In this document: positions 1 through 12,398 of the stretch, piece after piece
Layout: every line of letters begins with the position of its first letter
Numbering within the stretch: the stretch's first letter is position 1
Assembly: GCA_013365365.1 (NCBI GenBank)
Contig: JABVXU010000459.1
Coordinates: 1 to 42,643, forward strand
Source of the DNA: Cruorifilaria tuberocauda
Taxonomy: Eukaryota; Nematoda; Chromadorea; Rhabditida; Onchocercidae
Direction of reading: 5' to 3'
Length of the DNA: 42,643 nucleotides
Translations under genes and position numbers: made by a program
Notes under the pieces: model-generated
The model's database searches: none
Told to the model about the DNA's origin: nothing
Seen by the model: the letters and a program-made list of their open reading frames with translations, nothing else

Positions 1-1127
1 TAAAATATTTTCCAGGCATTGTTAGCCTAAAATTAAAAATAGTTGGAAAAATTTGTTAAATCAGAAAGTATAGTTATTAAAAGTCATACTGAAATATATT
101 GCATTTAATGGCTAACAATCTTAATTTAAATTTTAAATCTTAATTTTAATTTTAAATAAGAAACGAGGATCATTTTATTATGAAGAAAAAAATTTATACT
201 TTCGTTAAGACAATTCTTTTATGTATCCATAAAATTTCATCATTTGCTCATCAAAATGTTGTTTATAGCGTTTATTCAGAACGGAAATCAGACTTTTAAT
301 TTCCCTTATAAATATTAAACAAATTTCAAAATTCAAATTCATTCCTTAAAATCTGTTTATTTAAATTTAGAAGGAAGGAAATCTCTTTCTAATTAATATC
401 AAGAATTTAGAAGTTATAAAATCGTTAATACAATGAATACTATTTTGTGTATTGGAAAGTTTTCTGCGGGGAATAATAAAAAGTAATAAGCTTTCTAATA
501 AGACCAGTTTTTTTAATAGATTTGGTGCTTTTAAAAGTTTTTAGTATTACCAAAAATTTTGCACTTTTCCTTTTTTCATTACAGTACACCTTACCTAATA
601 TCGTTATTCTTTTCAAGTTTTGTCTAACAGGAAAGAATATTTTACTAACTTTCTACTAAAAAGTAATTTAAAATGAAAGAACTAGATCAATACTTCAGCT
701 TAATATTTATTAACAATTTTCCTTCAAATTTCAAAATATTATTGTAGAAGTTAGTCAACGTTTTTCTTTACCTTTGAAAATATTTAAAAATACTTATACT
801 TACTTTAAAAAATATTCAAAAATCCTTATACTTATACTTAAAAAATACTTGATGAAAAGAAAAAGTAATTTTTTTTTCCTTCAATCTTTTTCATCTTTTA
901 AAAAATGTTTATTTTTGGATAAAAATGAAAAAACGAGGAAATGAACAAAGCAAAGTATTAAAAAATTTTGATCTATGATTTTTTTGATTTAAAAAAGAAA
1001 AAAGTTTTTTCTTTCAATTAACAATTGCTATTGTATGAAATCAATGAAATTTATCGTTCAAAAGTAATTTTCAATCTTTCTTCTCTGTCTAACTTTTCTT
1101 TTTTGCTTTTAAATTCGTTGAAGAAAA

Positions 1128-1170
1128 AAAAAGAAAAGAAAAAAGAAAAAAGAAAGAAAAAAAGGTTTCG
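1128..1170. repeat. A-rich purine tract
   Basis: Run of A with interspersed G (GAAAAA-type units), almost free of pyrimidines. It lies about 60 bp before the GA microsatellite, so 1128-1275 is rich in purine-only DNA on the plus strand. Confidence 0.8.
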
Positions 1171-1229
1171 CCTTTCTTCTCGAATATAAAACCTTTTCTT
1201 TTCTAAAATAAATCAATGCCTTCAAGGAA

Positions 1230-1230
<1 letters not shown>

Positions 1231-1275
<45 letters not shown>
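1231..1275. repeat. (GA)n microsatellite
   Basis: About 20 GA units with two small interruptions. On the minus strand it reads as Ser-Leu repeats, which explains the spurious open frame across it. Likely length-polymorphic. Confidence 0.95.
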
Positions 1276-1278
<3 letters not shown>

Positions 1279-1522
1279 AAAGTTTACTAATATTTGAAAG
1301 AAGGAAGAAAAAAAGAAAGGTAATTCATTCAATTTTTCCGTCATTGAGCAATCAAAATTTAAAAAAAAATAGTTTTCAACGAAATGCCTTTTTTTCTCTT
1401 CCAAAATAGAAATATTTACACAATTGTTGTTCCACATATAAATAACATTCCATTAAAACCTTTTTTCTTCCTTTAATCACTGATAAAATTATCAAAGTTA
1501 ACATTTCTCATTTTTCCTTTGT

Positions 1523-1539
1523 TCTCTCTCTCTCTCTCT
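1523..1539. repeat. Short (CT)n tract
   Basis: Eight CT units, opposite in orientation to the GA tract about 250 bp upstream. The two could pair as an inverted purine/pyrimidine repeat. Confidence 0.85.
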
Positions 1540-2795
1540 ATTCTCTCAAAAGAAATTCCTCTTCTTGATTAATGTATTAATTAAATATATATAAATGATA
1601 ATATACTTTAAGCAATTTTGAATAATTCAACTTAATATTATAAAACTTCTTTTCCTGCTTTTAATAAGTGATAAGATTATTTGTGTTTTTAACGAATTTT
1701 TAGCAAAATAGAGGAAATTTTCTCCAGACCTCGAACGTTTAATCTATCTTCTATAATAATTTTACAAAAAAAAATTTTTTTTCAGGTATTAATTTATTAA
1801 TTAATAATTTCAACGATAAAATTGTTAGTGATAAATGTTTCCTGCAGGTGAATATTAAAATATTAAATAAATTTAAATCATTCAAAGTATGAATATGATG
1901 CTTTATAATATTGTAACTCATGATTAAGATTCAAACTTAAGATCAAAATTTCATATTTCATTTAACTATGAGCTTTTTTCATTTTTCCATTTTCCAATTT
2001 TATGTAATTGATTACTTCGATTCCATTTTATTGTTTTAATAATAAGCAAAATGTCAGTTTAATATAGTATTAGTTTATCCTGAAAAATTCCGGGAATACA
2101 TCGATTAACTTAATATATTTAAGCAATCAATAAATCTTTTGATTTATTTATTTTTATTGGAAAACTTATGAGTAAATATTGAAGAGAAAATAAAAAAGAA
2201 AGAGAATTCAAGAAATGATCATTCCGTAATTTTACCCATTAAAACGATTAGACGAGATAGATGACTTTGGAAAGGGACGTAAAAGATAACAATCAAATTT
2301 ATCACCTCTTCCATCTCATCATCGAACATTTAGTTTGATTCGATTCTTACCTTTGAATGGAGAGAGCTTTGTTTGTTGACAAATAGCGGTGATCATGAAG
2401 AAGAAGAATGTGTGATTGAATTACAATCAGATCAGAATCATTGAAATTCCATTTCTCAGTTGAACAATTTCATTTACTGTTATCAAATCTCCTTCGCTTA
2501 CTTACTTCATTTCACCTTTCTTTTTTTAATATTTGCGATTTTTTGAAATTATTCGAATTCATTAAAGGTCATTAATAACTTTAATTAAAGGTTAATGTTA
2601 ATTAAATTAATTAACACTTACAATAGCTTTATAATCATAATAAGGTGAGAAAAGATGGAAGAAAATATAAAAATATATTTTTTGTTGTATAAATAAAAAA
2701 ATCAAATTTGCATTCTGGTTTCTATTAATTATTTCAAGTATTATCGATCACAACATTAATTATCCTACTAGAATTTCAATTTGGTAGGGAAACAA

Positions 2796-2850
2796 AGAGA
2801 GGGAGAGGGAGAGCGAGAGAGAGAGAGAGAGAAAGAGAAGGGAGAGGGAT
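2796..2850. repeat. Imperfect (GA)n tract
   Basis: Purine-only stretch of GAGA with GGGA and GCGA interruptions, about 380 bp upstream of the TRAK start codon. The minus-strand frame over it is an artefact of the repeat. Confidence 0.9.
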
Positions 2851-3092
2851 GACAAAGAGAAAGAATTAATTTCAAATAGAATTTCCTATAAATTAGTATT
2901 CTAAGTCGATTATTTATTAGTAGGATAGTATTGTCTTTAATAATAATATTCATGGAAAATTTAGCATGATTTATTTTGTTGTTCAATTAATGTAAAATTG
3001 TTGTTTACTAAATGATATGAATATGAAATGATAAATTAGAAAGAGAAGAATTTCAGTTTTATTTCAATTAAATTTTCATTTAATAATATATA

Positions 3093-3107
3093 TTTTATCA
3101 TTTTCAG
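3093..3107 (+). promoter_or_regulatory. Probable trans-splice or 5' UTR splice acceptor of the TRAK gene
   Basis: The sequence reads TTTTATCATTTTCAG, a strong nematode-type acceptor, 120 nt before the first ATG of the TRAK frame at 3228. An in-frame TGA at 3222-3224 blocks extension of the reading frame upstream. Most likely this is where a spliced leader, or a non-coding first exon, joins. The site is seen; its use is inferred. Confidence 0.5.
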
Positions 3108-3227
3108 ATATTTGCCTATCTCATTTATTATTATCAAAAAAAAAGTAAACTGAAAATCTTTACACTCAACTCTTTTACTTCTTCAATCTAACAATTTGAA
3201 TTGATTGATTAATTGATCGATTGATTG

Positions 3228-6200
3228 ATGATGAAAATTAGAATGAAAAAGGAATATTATCAGTATCGATGGCGGCAATATCATCATAAACAGCAACAAT
3301 ATTATGGCAATAAATATTTTGGAAAAATTTATTTGAAACGAATGCATCAGTTAATGATAATGGAAATGATATTACAGAAGGAGAAGGATCTTGAACTTGC
3401 TGCTAAAATTGGACAATCATTACTGGAACAGAATCATGAATTACGAACTAAGTATTCTATTCATTTCTAGACTTTTCAATTTGCTTTTTTTTTATTAAAT
3501 AAAAGAAAATTTTACTGGTTAAATATCATTGATAAAATTATATCGCTTTATGTGCATGAGATCTACTTCTTTAATTTCTCATTCTAATAATTTGATTGAT
3601 TGATTGAAACAAAATCATGAATTATTATGAACTAAGTAACTTTATTATTAGTGATCATATCATTACTTTACGCTTTATACGAAAACAATTTACAATTACT
3701 TACAAGGAAATCAATAATTACTTATGATAGAGTAAATTAATTAAAGAATTAAATGAAATGAAGCAAATTATGTCTAGAAAAGGTTGATCTTATGAAATAT
3801 CTTTAGTGATTAAGAAAAATTTTCTTTATTTTATAAATAAAGATTTTAGAACGAAAAAAAAAAGTTTTATTTTTTGAACAAAAGAAAAGGAAAGAAATTT
3901 CTTTTAAATTATAGGAATGAATTTTTGGAGGAAGCATTGAATGCATCCAATGATATGGTCGTACAGTTACGGCATGATTTACAAACTCGATCAAACCTTT
4001 TACGCTTTTATATTGATTATGATATTGATTTGGACGGTTGTACAGCAGGGTTTGTTTCTTTTAATTTTAATTTATTCACCGAAATATAAATTTTATCATC
4101 AAAATGAATTCTTAAGTATCATCAATCATTGGAAAGTATGCGAAAATCTTTAAAAGCAATTTATTTTTATTTCGAATTAAATTTAATTTTTTCCTTTCAT
4201 AATTGAATGAAGTGAAGAGGAATTGATAAAACTACTACATATCATGAAATGATCAGAATTAGAATTGATAATAAGTAAATTTAAATGATAACTGTTACAA
4301 TTACTATCAAATTCGTCTTAGTTTGTTATTAATTAGTTTTCATATCTCAAATTTGGATGAATTTTTTATTATTTACATTGATATTGTTAAGTATGGTTAT
4401 AGTGATAAGTTAATATTGATAAGAAAAATTTATACTGATGTTAATAAGTTAATAAAATGAGATAAATTCTGCTGCTTTTTTCAATTTATAAAAAAGCAAT
4501 CCGATCCTAATGTTTTGTACATTAAAAAAAGTTTTCATGAAACAAAAAATTCAAATCAGAAAAAAAAACATAAAGAATTTCTCTTAACAGATCAGATAGT
4601 TAATTTATGAATTTTTTCTTGTAATTTTCTATTATTTAGTGAATGGTATCTTTTTATAAAACCTTTTTATTTATTTATTTTTTCCTTCCCAAATATTCAT
4701 TTTGCATGAAAAATCGAGATTAACGATATAATCAATCAATTAAAAATTTCATGAAATCAATATTTGAAATTATATTTTTTGATATTGATATTTAAAAGAA
4801 ATATGAAATTTGTTACAGAAAATCTATTAAATCATAAATTGAATTGTGTATCAATTGTAGTGTTTGATAATTTCAATGAAAATTTAAAATGGGGTTTCAC
4901 CGGTTTCTGTTAATAGAAATTTTAATTTGGTAATTATTTTCTCATCATTTGATAGTTTATTTCATGTGGAATTATCATTCTGATATCATTTGATGCCAAT
5001 TTAAAACGATAATATAATTCAATGTGATAGATTTTCCACCTAAAGTAATCAATCAAATCAGAAAAGTGATATTATTTAATGATTTCGAAATCAGTTTAAA
5101 TGCATCTATTAAGTACAAAAATTGCCGATGACATGATTAATCGTGAACTATCATTGTAATTAAAATTTAATCGAAATTAAATTAAATTGAAATTTGATGA
5201 AAATTTTGCAGGCAATCGAATAACGAAAATTTTCAACGGAAAATTAAAAGATTGGAGGATGAGAATCAAAGTTTAAAAAATGAGGTATATTAAAATTTTA
5301 GTGCAACTTCAAAATGGACTAACGAATTGCTTTAATTAAAGCATTTAGTGGAATGCGAAATATTTTATCTCTTTGCAACAAAATGAAATTGCTATATTTG
5401 GCTTTTATTATGTTTAAAATATGATTATCATGATGAATCATTGCTTTTTCTAAATTAAATTTCAATTTTTATTTTACAGCAGCACAAAGTGCAAGCTTCT
5501 CTTATAGCTTATCAAGCTTTTAATATTTAAAGTTAAAAAATTTCTTTAATAGTCTAATTAAGACAGAAGCCATTTATCAGCAATTGCTTTTTTCCTTTTC
5601 TCTTTCTGTTAAAAAGTGATATTAAATCAAAAATATATCAAAAATTGATAAATATTTGTTTTTAATTTACTGATAAAATTTTGCAGTCAATAAATTTGAA
5701 GAAAATTTTTTCGGAATTTGAAGAAAATGAGCAATTGCATATTTTGGAATGGACAAAACAGCTGGATTCTGCAAATGAGAAGGTAATTTTTTTCCAATAA
5801 CTAATTCATACTTTATAATCATTTTAATATATTAGGTAAATGTGATATAAAATAATATGTGAAAATTTATCATTTTAATTATTATTACTCACTTAATTAC
5901 TTAATCATTTAATTTTCCATTGTTTATTGTTTTCACGCATTCATGAAAAATTTCTCAAATAGTTATATTATCAAATAGTTAGACGAAATTAAAAAAAAAA
6001 CAAAAAGTTTTAAGAAGGAAAATGAAAGAATTAATTAATATTTACGAATAAGAGAAAGTATTCTTCATTAATCTGATAACAATACTGTAAAACTTTATCA
6101 GTTTAATTTGATTCATTTAACTCTATCCTTATCTAGTTAATTTCATCAGTGCAACTCGACTCAGTTAACTATGTGTTTATCTATTCAATTTCAATATTAA

Positions 6201-8821
6201 TTTAATTTACTTCAATTTAATATGAATAATCTGTTTGATTCTTAAGTGAAAAAAAAAAGATTTACATTTTTTCCTTTTTCAGATTTGTCGTTTGCAACAT
6301 TCGCTTGCTGAAAAAACGGAAGAATGTGGAATTCAAAGTTTTGAGGTGGAAAGGCTTCTTCGAGAAGTTGCCGTTCGATCAAGCCATGAAAAAGCGGTGT
6401 GTTAATATTTGTAAATTTATTAGTAAGCTATTTCCTTCCTTCCTTTTTTTTTTTTTTTTTTTGATATATTATCACTTTAGCATTCGTATATTTCTATTTA
6501 ATTTGAAATTTTATGAAATCATGAATTAAATTTAATTACTAAAAAAAGAGTTAATTTCTCTATTCGAATGTATTTCATTCATTTATATGAAAATTTTTAT
6601 TTTCTTTCAGCTAATAAATGAAACAATCGATTTGCAACAAAAATTACAAGATATGCTAGCAATGCATGAGGAACTTAACGCACAGATAGTTGAGATACAG
6701 GAACGGTATACAGAAGTGTTAGCAATGTTGCATGACGCGGAGGAAGAGCTAAGAACCTATCGACAGAATCAATCAGCTTATCGGTAAATTAGCTAATTTT
6801 TTTTTTCTTCACATTTCATAGTTTTTCTTTTTTTTGCAGGAAATTAACGAAAGTATTCAATTGATGATAATTGAAGTATTTTATCATTAAAGTACAAAAA
6901 TATTGATTAGATTGATTGGAATGTATTTTTTTTTCGATTAAAATCCTTTCATATATTTTTTTTAAATAAAAGTTAGATAATAAATGAGAGATTTATAAAA
7001 TTCCTACAAGATATCACGCTTAAATCAAATACATTTATGTAAGAATTAACATTGATAAGAATCCATTATTATTCTTATCATTGAAACTAGTTTTAAGGAA
7101 TGGTTTAAGTAATTTTCTAAATTTTGAGAATGTTTCAAAAATTATGTTTTGGCAAATTGATAAATATAAATTTATGCTTTGATAAATGTTATGTTAATTA
7201 AGAATTGATGAATTAATTAGCGTTCATTAAGGACAAGCACACCTGATTCACTTTACGATTCATTGGCGAGTGAAATTGAAGCATCAGACAGTGGCTTCTA
7301 TACTACAATTAACAGTCATAGGTATCAATCACTGTTAATTGCTGAATAAATGAAAATGTAAATTACTTTACTCTTTTTGATTGTCAACTTTTCATTTTAC
7401 TTTATTGCTAAGTAAACTTCTGCTCTATTCTCATTTCATCTGCTCAATAGGATGCTAACCAGGGAGCAAAATGCACGTGCGAAAATGGATATGATTGAAG
7501 TATCGAATAAATTAGAAATGATTAAACACTGTGATGCGAATACTTCAAATTTATTAGAAACTCGTTCGATTGCGACTGTCACCGATCCATTACCATCTTC
7601 TGATCAATTGCAGCAAAATTCACGTAATGATGATGACGTTAGTTGATAATTTGAGATTCATAAATTGAAACTCACGTAATAATGATAATGTTAATGATGA
7701 TAATGTCAGTTGATAATTTGATTTATGAATTTTCAGCTAACAGATCTATTCATATCTCTCTAACTGTTGATTATCTATGTGTTGTTTTTCTTTTTCCTAA
7801 TATTAAAATTTTAAGCTTATTTTTTTTTCTGCCTAGATTAAATGATTAATATGTTAACAAGAATGATCGGTAGACTATATTCGAACAATTTAAACGGACA
7901 GTTAGTACTGTAAGCATCTTTTAAATAAGTGTAAGTAGGATTGTGAAAAAGTTAACTCATGTAATCATCAAATATAAGTTCAACGATTTTTTTAAATCTA
8001 AAATTCGTCCAAAATTCTAAATTGTTTATTAGGTAAAAATTTTTATACGTTCAGATTAATTTAATTTTGAAATTTATTTATTTTCAAAAAAAGTGATGCT
8101 ACTGTTGACGTTGATCATGAATTTTATAGGTAGTCGATGTGCCAAATCATATTTTTGCTAAACTTCTCCTTCGACAATCTCATCCTCCACATCTTTCCAC
8201 GTTATTTTTGGGAGAGAATTCAACTCATCCTGATGCTTCAAAGGAATCAGGAGTACCATTAGCATCTAAACCTGAAATTCGACTTTTTGAAAATGATGCT
8301 ACCACAAGTACATCAGTACAACGACGACAATCTTTCCATAGAAATGTTAGCATCATTTTAAATAAAAAAAGGAAATAAATAGATGTATATTATAAAAAAT
8401 TTGTATGAAATTTTATTAATTCATTACAATCTTCCTTTTATGATAAGAATGAAATTTTTTAGAATTTTATTACTGCAAAATAAATCCTTTGCAGAGCGTT
8501 CGACAATATTCATTTTGGTCCACGTATGATTTAAATCGAATATCGGGACATAATTCCGATCCGCTAAGTAAAGCAGAATCAAATGATTCATTATCTAGTT
8601 ATGAGGGACCGAAAATGGGTGAACCTGGCCGACCCGGTACACGTGATCTAGATTGGTCGATTAAAAAATTAAATATACGAAAACAGGTAAAAAGAAAAAA
8701 CAATACTTCGAAAAAAATCTATCGAAATTTATATTTTATTTTGCAAATTTTAGTGATAATTTATGTGATAATGGGAGAATAATTCATATCATATCAATAT
8801 TTATCAATCTATCAATCTCTT

Positions 8822-8854
<33 letters not shown>

Positions 8855-9940
8855 CTTAATGATATCAATATTAATTCTTTTTCCAAAAAAAGATTGAAAG
8901 AGAATATGCAAGATATCGTCGAGAACGTGGTTTGTTATCTTCGAATACATCATTCTTCAATACATTATCTACTAAGGTATGATATTTTCATTAATTCATG
9001 AAAAATTTTCAATTTAATCTCATTCTATTCTATAAAAAACTATTATTTACATATGGAATGTTATCTTATTCACTTTTACTTACTAAACATTATTGTTTAT
9101 TTAATAAAAAAATACATTTACTTTTATAGATATCACGAAATTCGATGAAAAAAAATTGTTTACCACAAATTATACAACAGGGAACGTTGTTGCGTTCGAA
9201 TGAATTACAAAAACAAGAAATGATAAATGACTTATCACGGATATTTAAATGTGGTAAAAATTTTTCAAACATTGGCTTATTTGCTTCACTTCACGATAAT
9301 CTTTCTCAGGGTGTTATATTACGTTCAACCATTCCAATAACACCACCAGTTACACCTGTACGACAAAAGCGTAACAGTCTTATTTGTAAGTTAACTTTGA
9401 TAAATTTACAATTAAGCATAAATTTCTAATTTCGATAGAAGTAAAGAAAAAGGAAAAAAAATTTTTTTTTAGCTTCTCATTTATATCTTTTACTAATTCT
9501 TAGGTTCATGATTTTTAATTAGTTTAAAATATTCTCTAATAATTGTCTTATAATAAAACTTTGCTACAAACTTGTTTAATTGATCAATTACTTTACCTTT
9601 TCCTTACTTTCTCAAGTTTTCAGGCACTGCAATGAAAAATTGGTATCTTAGTTACTAAAGTTATTTTTCACTTCATCGTAAAATAATTGAATTAACGATA
9701 TTTTCTTTATCAGGTGATGATAATATAGCATCAAGTTCAACATATCTTCTGGAAGCACTTGCTCTAAGTATGCCACCAAAAGTATTATCGCTATCATTAA
9801 CATCAAAACAGTTGGCACAATTTCGCAGTATGCATAATTTAGATCATAATTTATCAACGATAACAACAACAGCAATACTTTTTTCACCAGAACAATTGAA
9901 AAATAAGTTAAGCAAGACTAATATTTTAAAAGTTAATTGA
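3228..9940 (+). CDS. trak-1: TRAK/Milton mitochondrial motor adaptor (HAP1-N domain family)
   Basis: Exons: 3228-3451, 3915-4049, 5212-5284, 5687-5782, 6283-6396, 6611-6783, 7232-7321, 7451-7637, 8130-8345, 8495-8686, 8893-8976, 9130-9385, 9714-9940; 688 aa, all phases consistent. TRAK proteins link kinesin-1 and dynein/dynactin to mitochondrial Miro. Residues 50-69 (QKEKDLELAAKIGQSLLEQN) carry the dynein light-intermediate-chain CC1 box, AAxxG at A58-G62. Exons 2-6 encode the long coiled coil; residues from about 134 to 177 align without gaps to the human TRAK segment as I remember it. L283-I287 (LASEI) resembles the dynactin-binding Spindly motif. Residues 477-500 match the TRAK block 'MGEPGRPGTRDLD..'. 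The first 45 residues are Lys/Tyr/Gln-rich and unlike vertebrate TRAK. The weakest junction is the acceptor at 7230-7231. Long introns (4050-5211, 5783-6282, 6784-7231, 7638-8129) show no other gene. The start is ATG 3228, just after an in-frame stop. Confidence 0.9.
6840..6970 (+). other. Candidate alternative terminal exon of the TRAK gene
   Basis: A very strong acceptor (a T-rich run ending TTTTTTTTGCAG, AG at 6838-6839) follows exon 6 by only 54 nt. Joined to the exon 6 donor at 6783 it completes R272, adds seven residues (KLTKVFN) and stops at TGA 6862-6864. AATAAA lies at 6965-6970. The product would be about 279 aa: the CC1 box and coiled coil without the Spindly-like motif or C-terminal half. 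The signals are seen; use of this exon is inferred. Confidence 0.45.
8816..8856. repeat. Compound (CT)n(CTAT)n microsatellite
   Basis: CT units run into about five CTAT units. The tract lies in the TRAK intron between the exons at 8495-8686 and 8893-8976, about 40 bp before the acceptor, so it may serve as part of the polypyrimidine tract. Confidence 0.9.
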
Positions 9941-10062
9941 TAATTGTAACAGTTGAAATCATTGTTGAAACATTGCTTTTTTTTTTTTTTTTTGTTAGGC
10001 AATGTATCTCTTAATTTCAAAACTTTGTTAAAGAATGAGGTGTAAATATGTTTGAAGTATTG

Positions 10063-10068
10063 AATAAA
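10063..10068 (+). terminator. Poly(A) signal AATAAA of the TRAK gene
   Basis: Canonical AATAAA about 120 nt after the TRAK stop codon, in AT-rich DNA typical of a nematode 3' UTR. Confidence 0.6.
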
Positions 10069-12004
10069 TCTATTAAAATTAATTTAAAAAAAGTTCAAAA
10101 AACAATAATTCAAATCAGTGATAAACACCATAACTGATATCACAATAAAAATTTATGGATAAATATTATATTTTAAAAAAGAAAAATTAATTTAAAATTT
10201 GAAGAAATATCTCCATCAATTATGCATATTTCCACCTCTTCCCTGTCACTGTCACTGTATATATACATAAAATTTTGTAGGTTACGTTAAATTTTGATAA
10301 TAATTTGTAAATCTATTAGATTAGACATTTGAATTGATAAACGATTTCGTTATTTATAAGAGAAATAACTGATCTATTTTTCATTTTTTTCTCTTATACC
10401 ACTCTGCTCAACTAATAATTCAACATTATACATGCTTTCAAACTTATATTTGTCCAATGTTAATTCCTGTCAGTATGATAAGTAAATTACTAGATTCAGT
10501 AATTTGATAAATTGTGTTAGAATTTTGAAACAATAATTTTAACCATACTAACTACATTGATACCCTCTCAAATTGTCCGTGGAAATTTTCATACAGCCTT
10601 AAAAATAATTATAATTACTGATTGAAAAAAGATATCAAAAATCGTTAATTGTTTTTACTTATTGACACACACACAGACACACACACACACATACACATTC
10701 ACATCAAATAAAATGAATTAAACGAATATAGTAGTCCATAAAAAAACTTAATTTTTATCATACTTTTAACAATTTCTTTATCATATAAACTTACCAAATC
10801 TTATCATATTATCACTTTACTATATCGAATTTATCATAATTTTTTACCATAACTCCATCACTTTTTATCGTAACTGATAAGTAAAAGATAATAATAAACT
10901 GTTTTCGATGGAAAGTCAGTAGTATTATAGAAAAAAAATATCGATCTACCACAGGAAAAGTCCAAATCTATCTAATTCAACTTATCTAATCTAGCTTACA
11001 TTATATTAGTGCTATTATGACATCATAATTTAAAACATTAATATGGAAGAAAGTTCAGAATTGATAAGCTAAAATTCGAAATAAACATTTTATTTGGTCT
11101 TTTTTTTTCAATAACTAAAATGGAAATGCTTCCGAAAATTTTGTGTAAAATAAATTCAGTGAAAAATAAAAATATAGACTATTATTTTTCGTAAATAGTT
11201 TACTTCATACATTAACCATAATTGACAGTTTTTATCTCAGATGAAAAATGAAGATAATTATCATAAACAATTCGTATAATATATGCAATATAATCAGTTA
11301 AGGAAAAAATAGAATGAATGCAAGATCACTGGGATGATTATCCATTTTGAGCTAATAATTTATGCGTATGTAAGAATTACGTAAAATGAAAGATCGAATG
11401 AAGGTGTGATAATCAGTTATCAATTGCACTGATAAACACGATCCTGGATAAGAAATTGATGTAGTTATTGGAAAAATATAAACGAAACATTAAGAATTAG
11501 TCATTTCTATCGTGAATCAAATCAAATTATTATAGCTTATAAAAAATCATTTCTTTTTTAACAAGCGGAAGCATCCCATTGTGTTTGTATGTGTGCTTCT
11601 TAAAAAATATTCGAAATTTAATGAGAGGGGGAAAGAAAGATTCCTTATCTTTTTTTTTTTTTTCGTAAAATATCATCAGAGATTCATACGGTAAAATAAG
11701 GAAATCATTTCTATGTTGCATAACATAATTTCGTAAATACAATAAGCTCGAAAATGATGGAATCGTCCGAAGCTACACAATGATGCATACAGTCACATTA
11801 TGGTTATCAAAAAATATGAATAATATAATCTAATAAACGAAATAAGAGAGTTTAGAAAACTATATACAGACTATAAGTTCCTCTACAAACTTAAATATCT
11901 ATAAATATCTGGAGTTCCAATAAGCTTCACAAAAAACGAATTAATTGGCAAATGTCAGTATTTGAGCTTTTATCATCCCCAGTTATGCAATAACTTAAAA
12001 TCAT
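10069..12004. other. Gene-poor region between convergent genes
   Basis: This stretch separates the 3' end of the TRAK gene (+) from that of ubr-1 (-). It is AT-rich with one (CA)n tract. No open frame here has exon borders or recognisable similarity; a short minus-strand frame near 11530-11742 has none. Most of it is probably untranscribed or UTR. Confidence 0.55.
10664..10696. repeat. (CA)n microsatellite
   Basis: About 15 CA units with one G interruption and a degenerate tail (ATACACATTCACATC). Confidence 0.95.
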
Positions 12005-12010
12005 TTTATT
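12005..12010 (-). terminator. Possible poly(A) signal of ubr-1
   Basis: TTTATT on the plus strand, which is AATAAA on the minus strand, about 390 nt beyond the ubr-1 stop. It is the clearest minus-strand AATAAA I noticed downstream; an earlier variant signal may be used instead. Confidence 0.3.
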
Positions 12011-12398
12011 ATGGTTTCTATAAATTACTTTCCATATAATTTCAACTATCTAAAGGACATATCTGAGAGAACGGTAGCAAACAAATGACAAGAAAATTGT
12101 TGCAATAATACTTTACTTCCATAACTAGAAATGTCTTAAAATTCACTATTCCCGTAAAAAGTGTTTATGGTGGAAAAGAACAAAATCGAAGTATTAAGAC
12201 CTTATTCAAAGAAAGCCACAATTTGATTATACATTTTAGCCAAATAATTGCTCATATAGAAAATATGGCTTTACTTTGAGTGTCTAAACTTGAAATAAAA
12301 GGCAAAAAAGTGCATCCAACATCATTCATTCTTCCCACATAAGAACTGCGTCAAATATGAGCACAACGAAAGAAAAACAGCTTCCTATAATCAAGAAT

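Larger units (their letters stand above)
1..3107. other. Upstream low-complexity region, no gene seen
   Basis: Very AT-rich sequence upstream of the TRAK gene. It contains A/G and C/T simple-sequence tracts and scattered ATT/TAA-rich DNA. Open stretches here come from the GA/CT repeats (Ser-Leu runs on the minus strand) and show no exon-like borders or recognisable protein. It probably includes the promoter of the gene starting at 3228. I see no motif that fixes the transcription start. Confidence 0.6.

Noticed and set aside
1222..1437. Minus-strand open frame with Ser-Leu repeats, and a similar one at 2768-2986.
   Set aside because: They are translations of GA/CT microsatellites with AT-rich flanks; no exon borders or similarity.
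5479..5529. Possible extra TRAK exon after a strong TTTTACAG acceptor (reads QHKVQASLIAYQAFNI then stop).
   Set aside because: Exons 5212-5284 and 5687-5782 already join in phase and align without a gap to human TRAK. No in-frame GT donor precedes the stop. The site may be a decoy acceptor.
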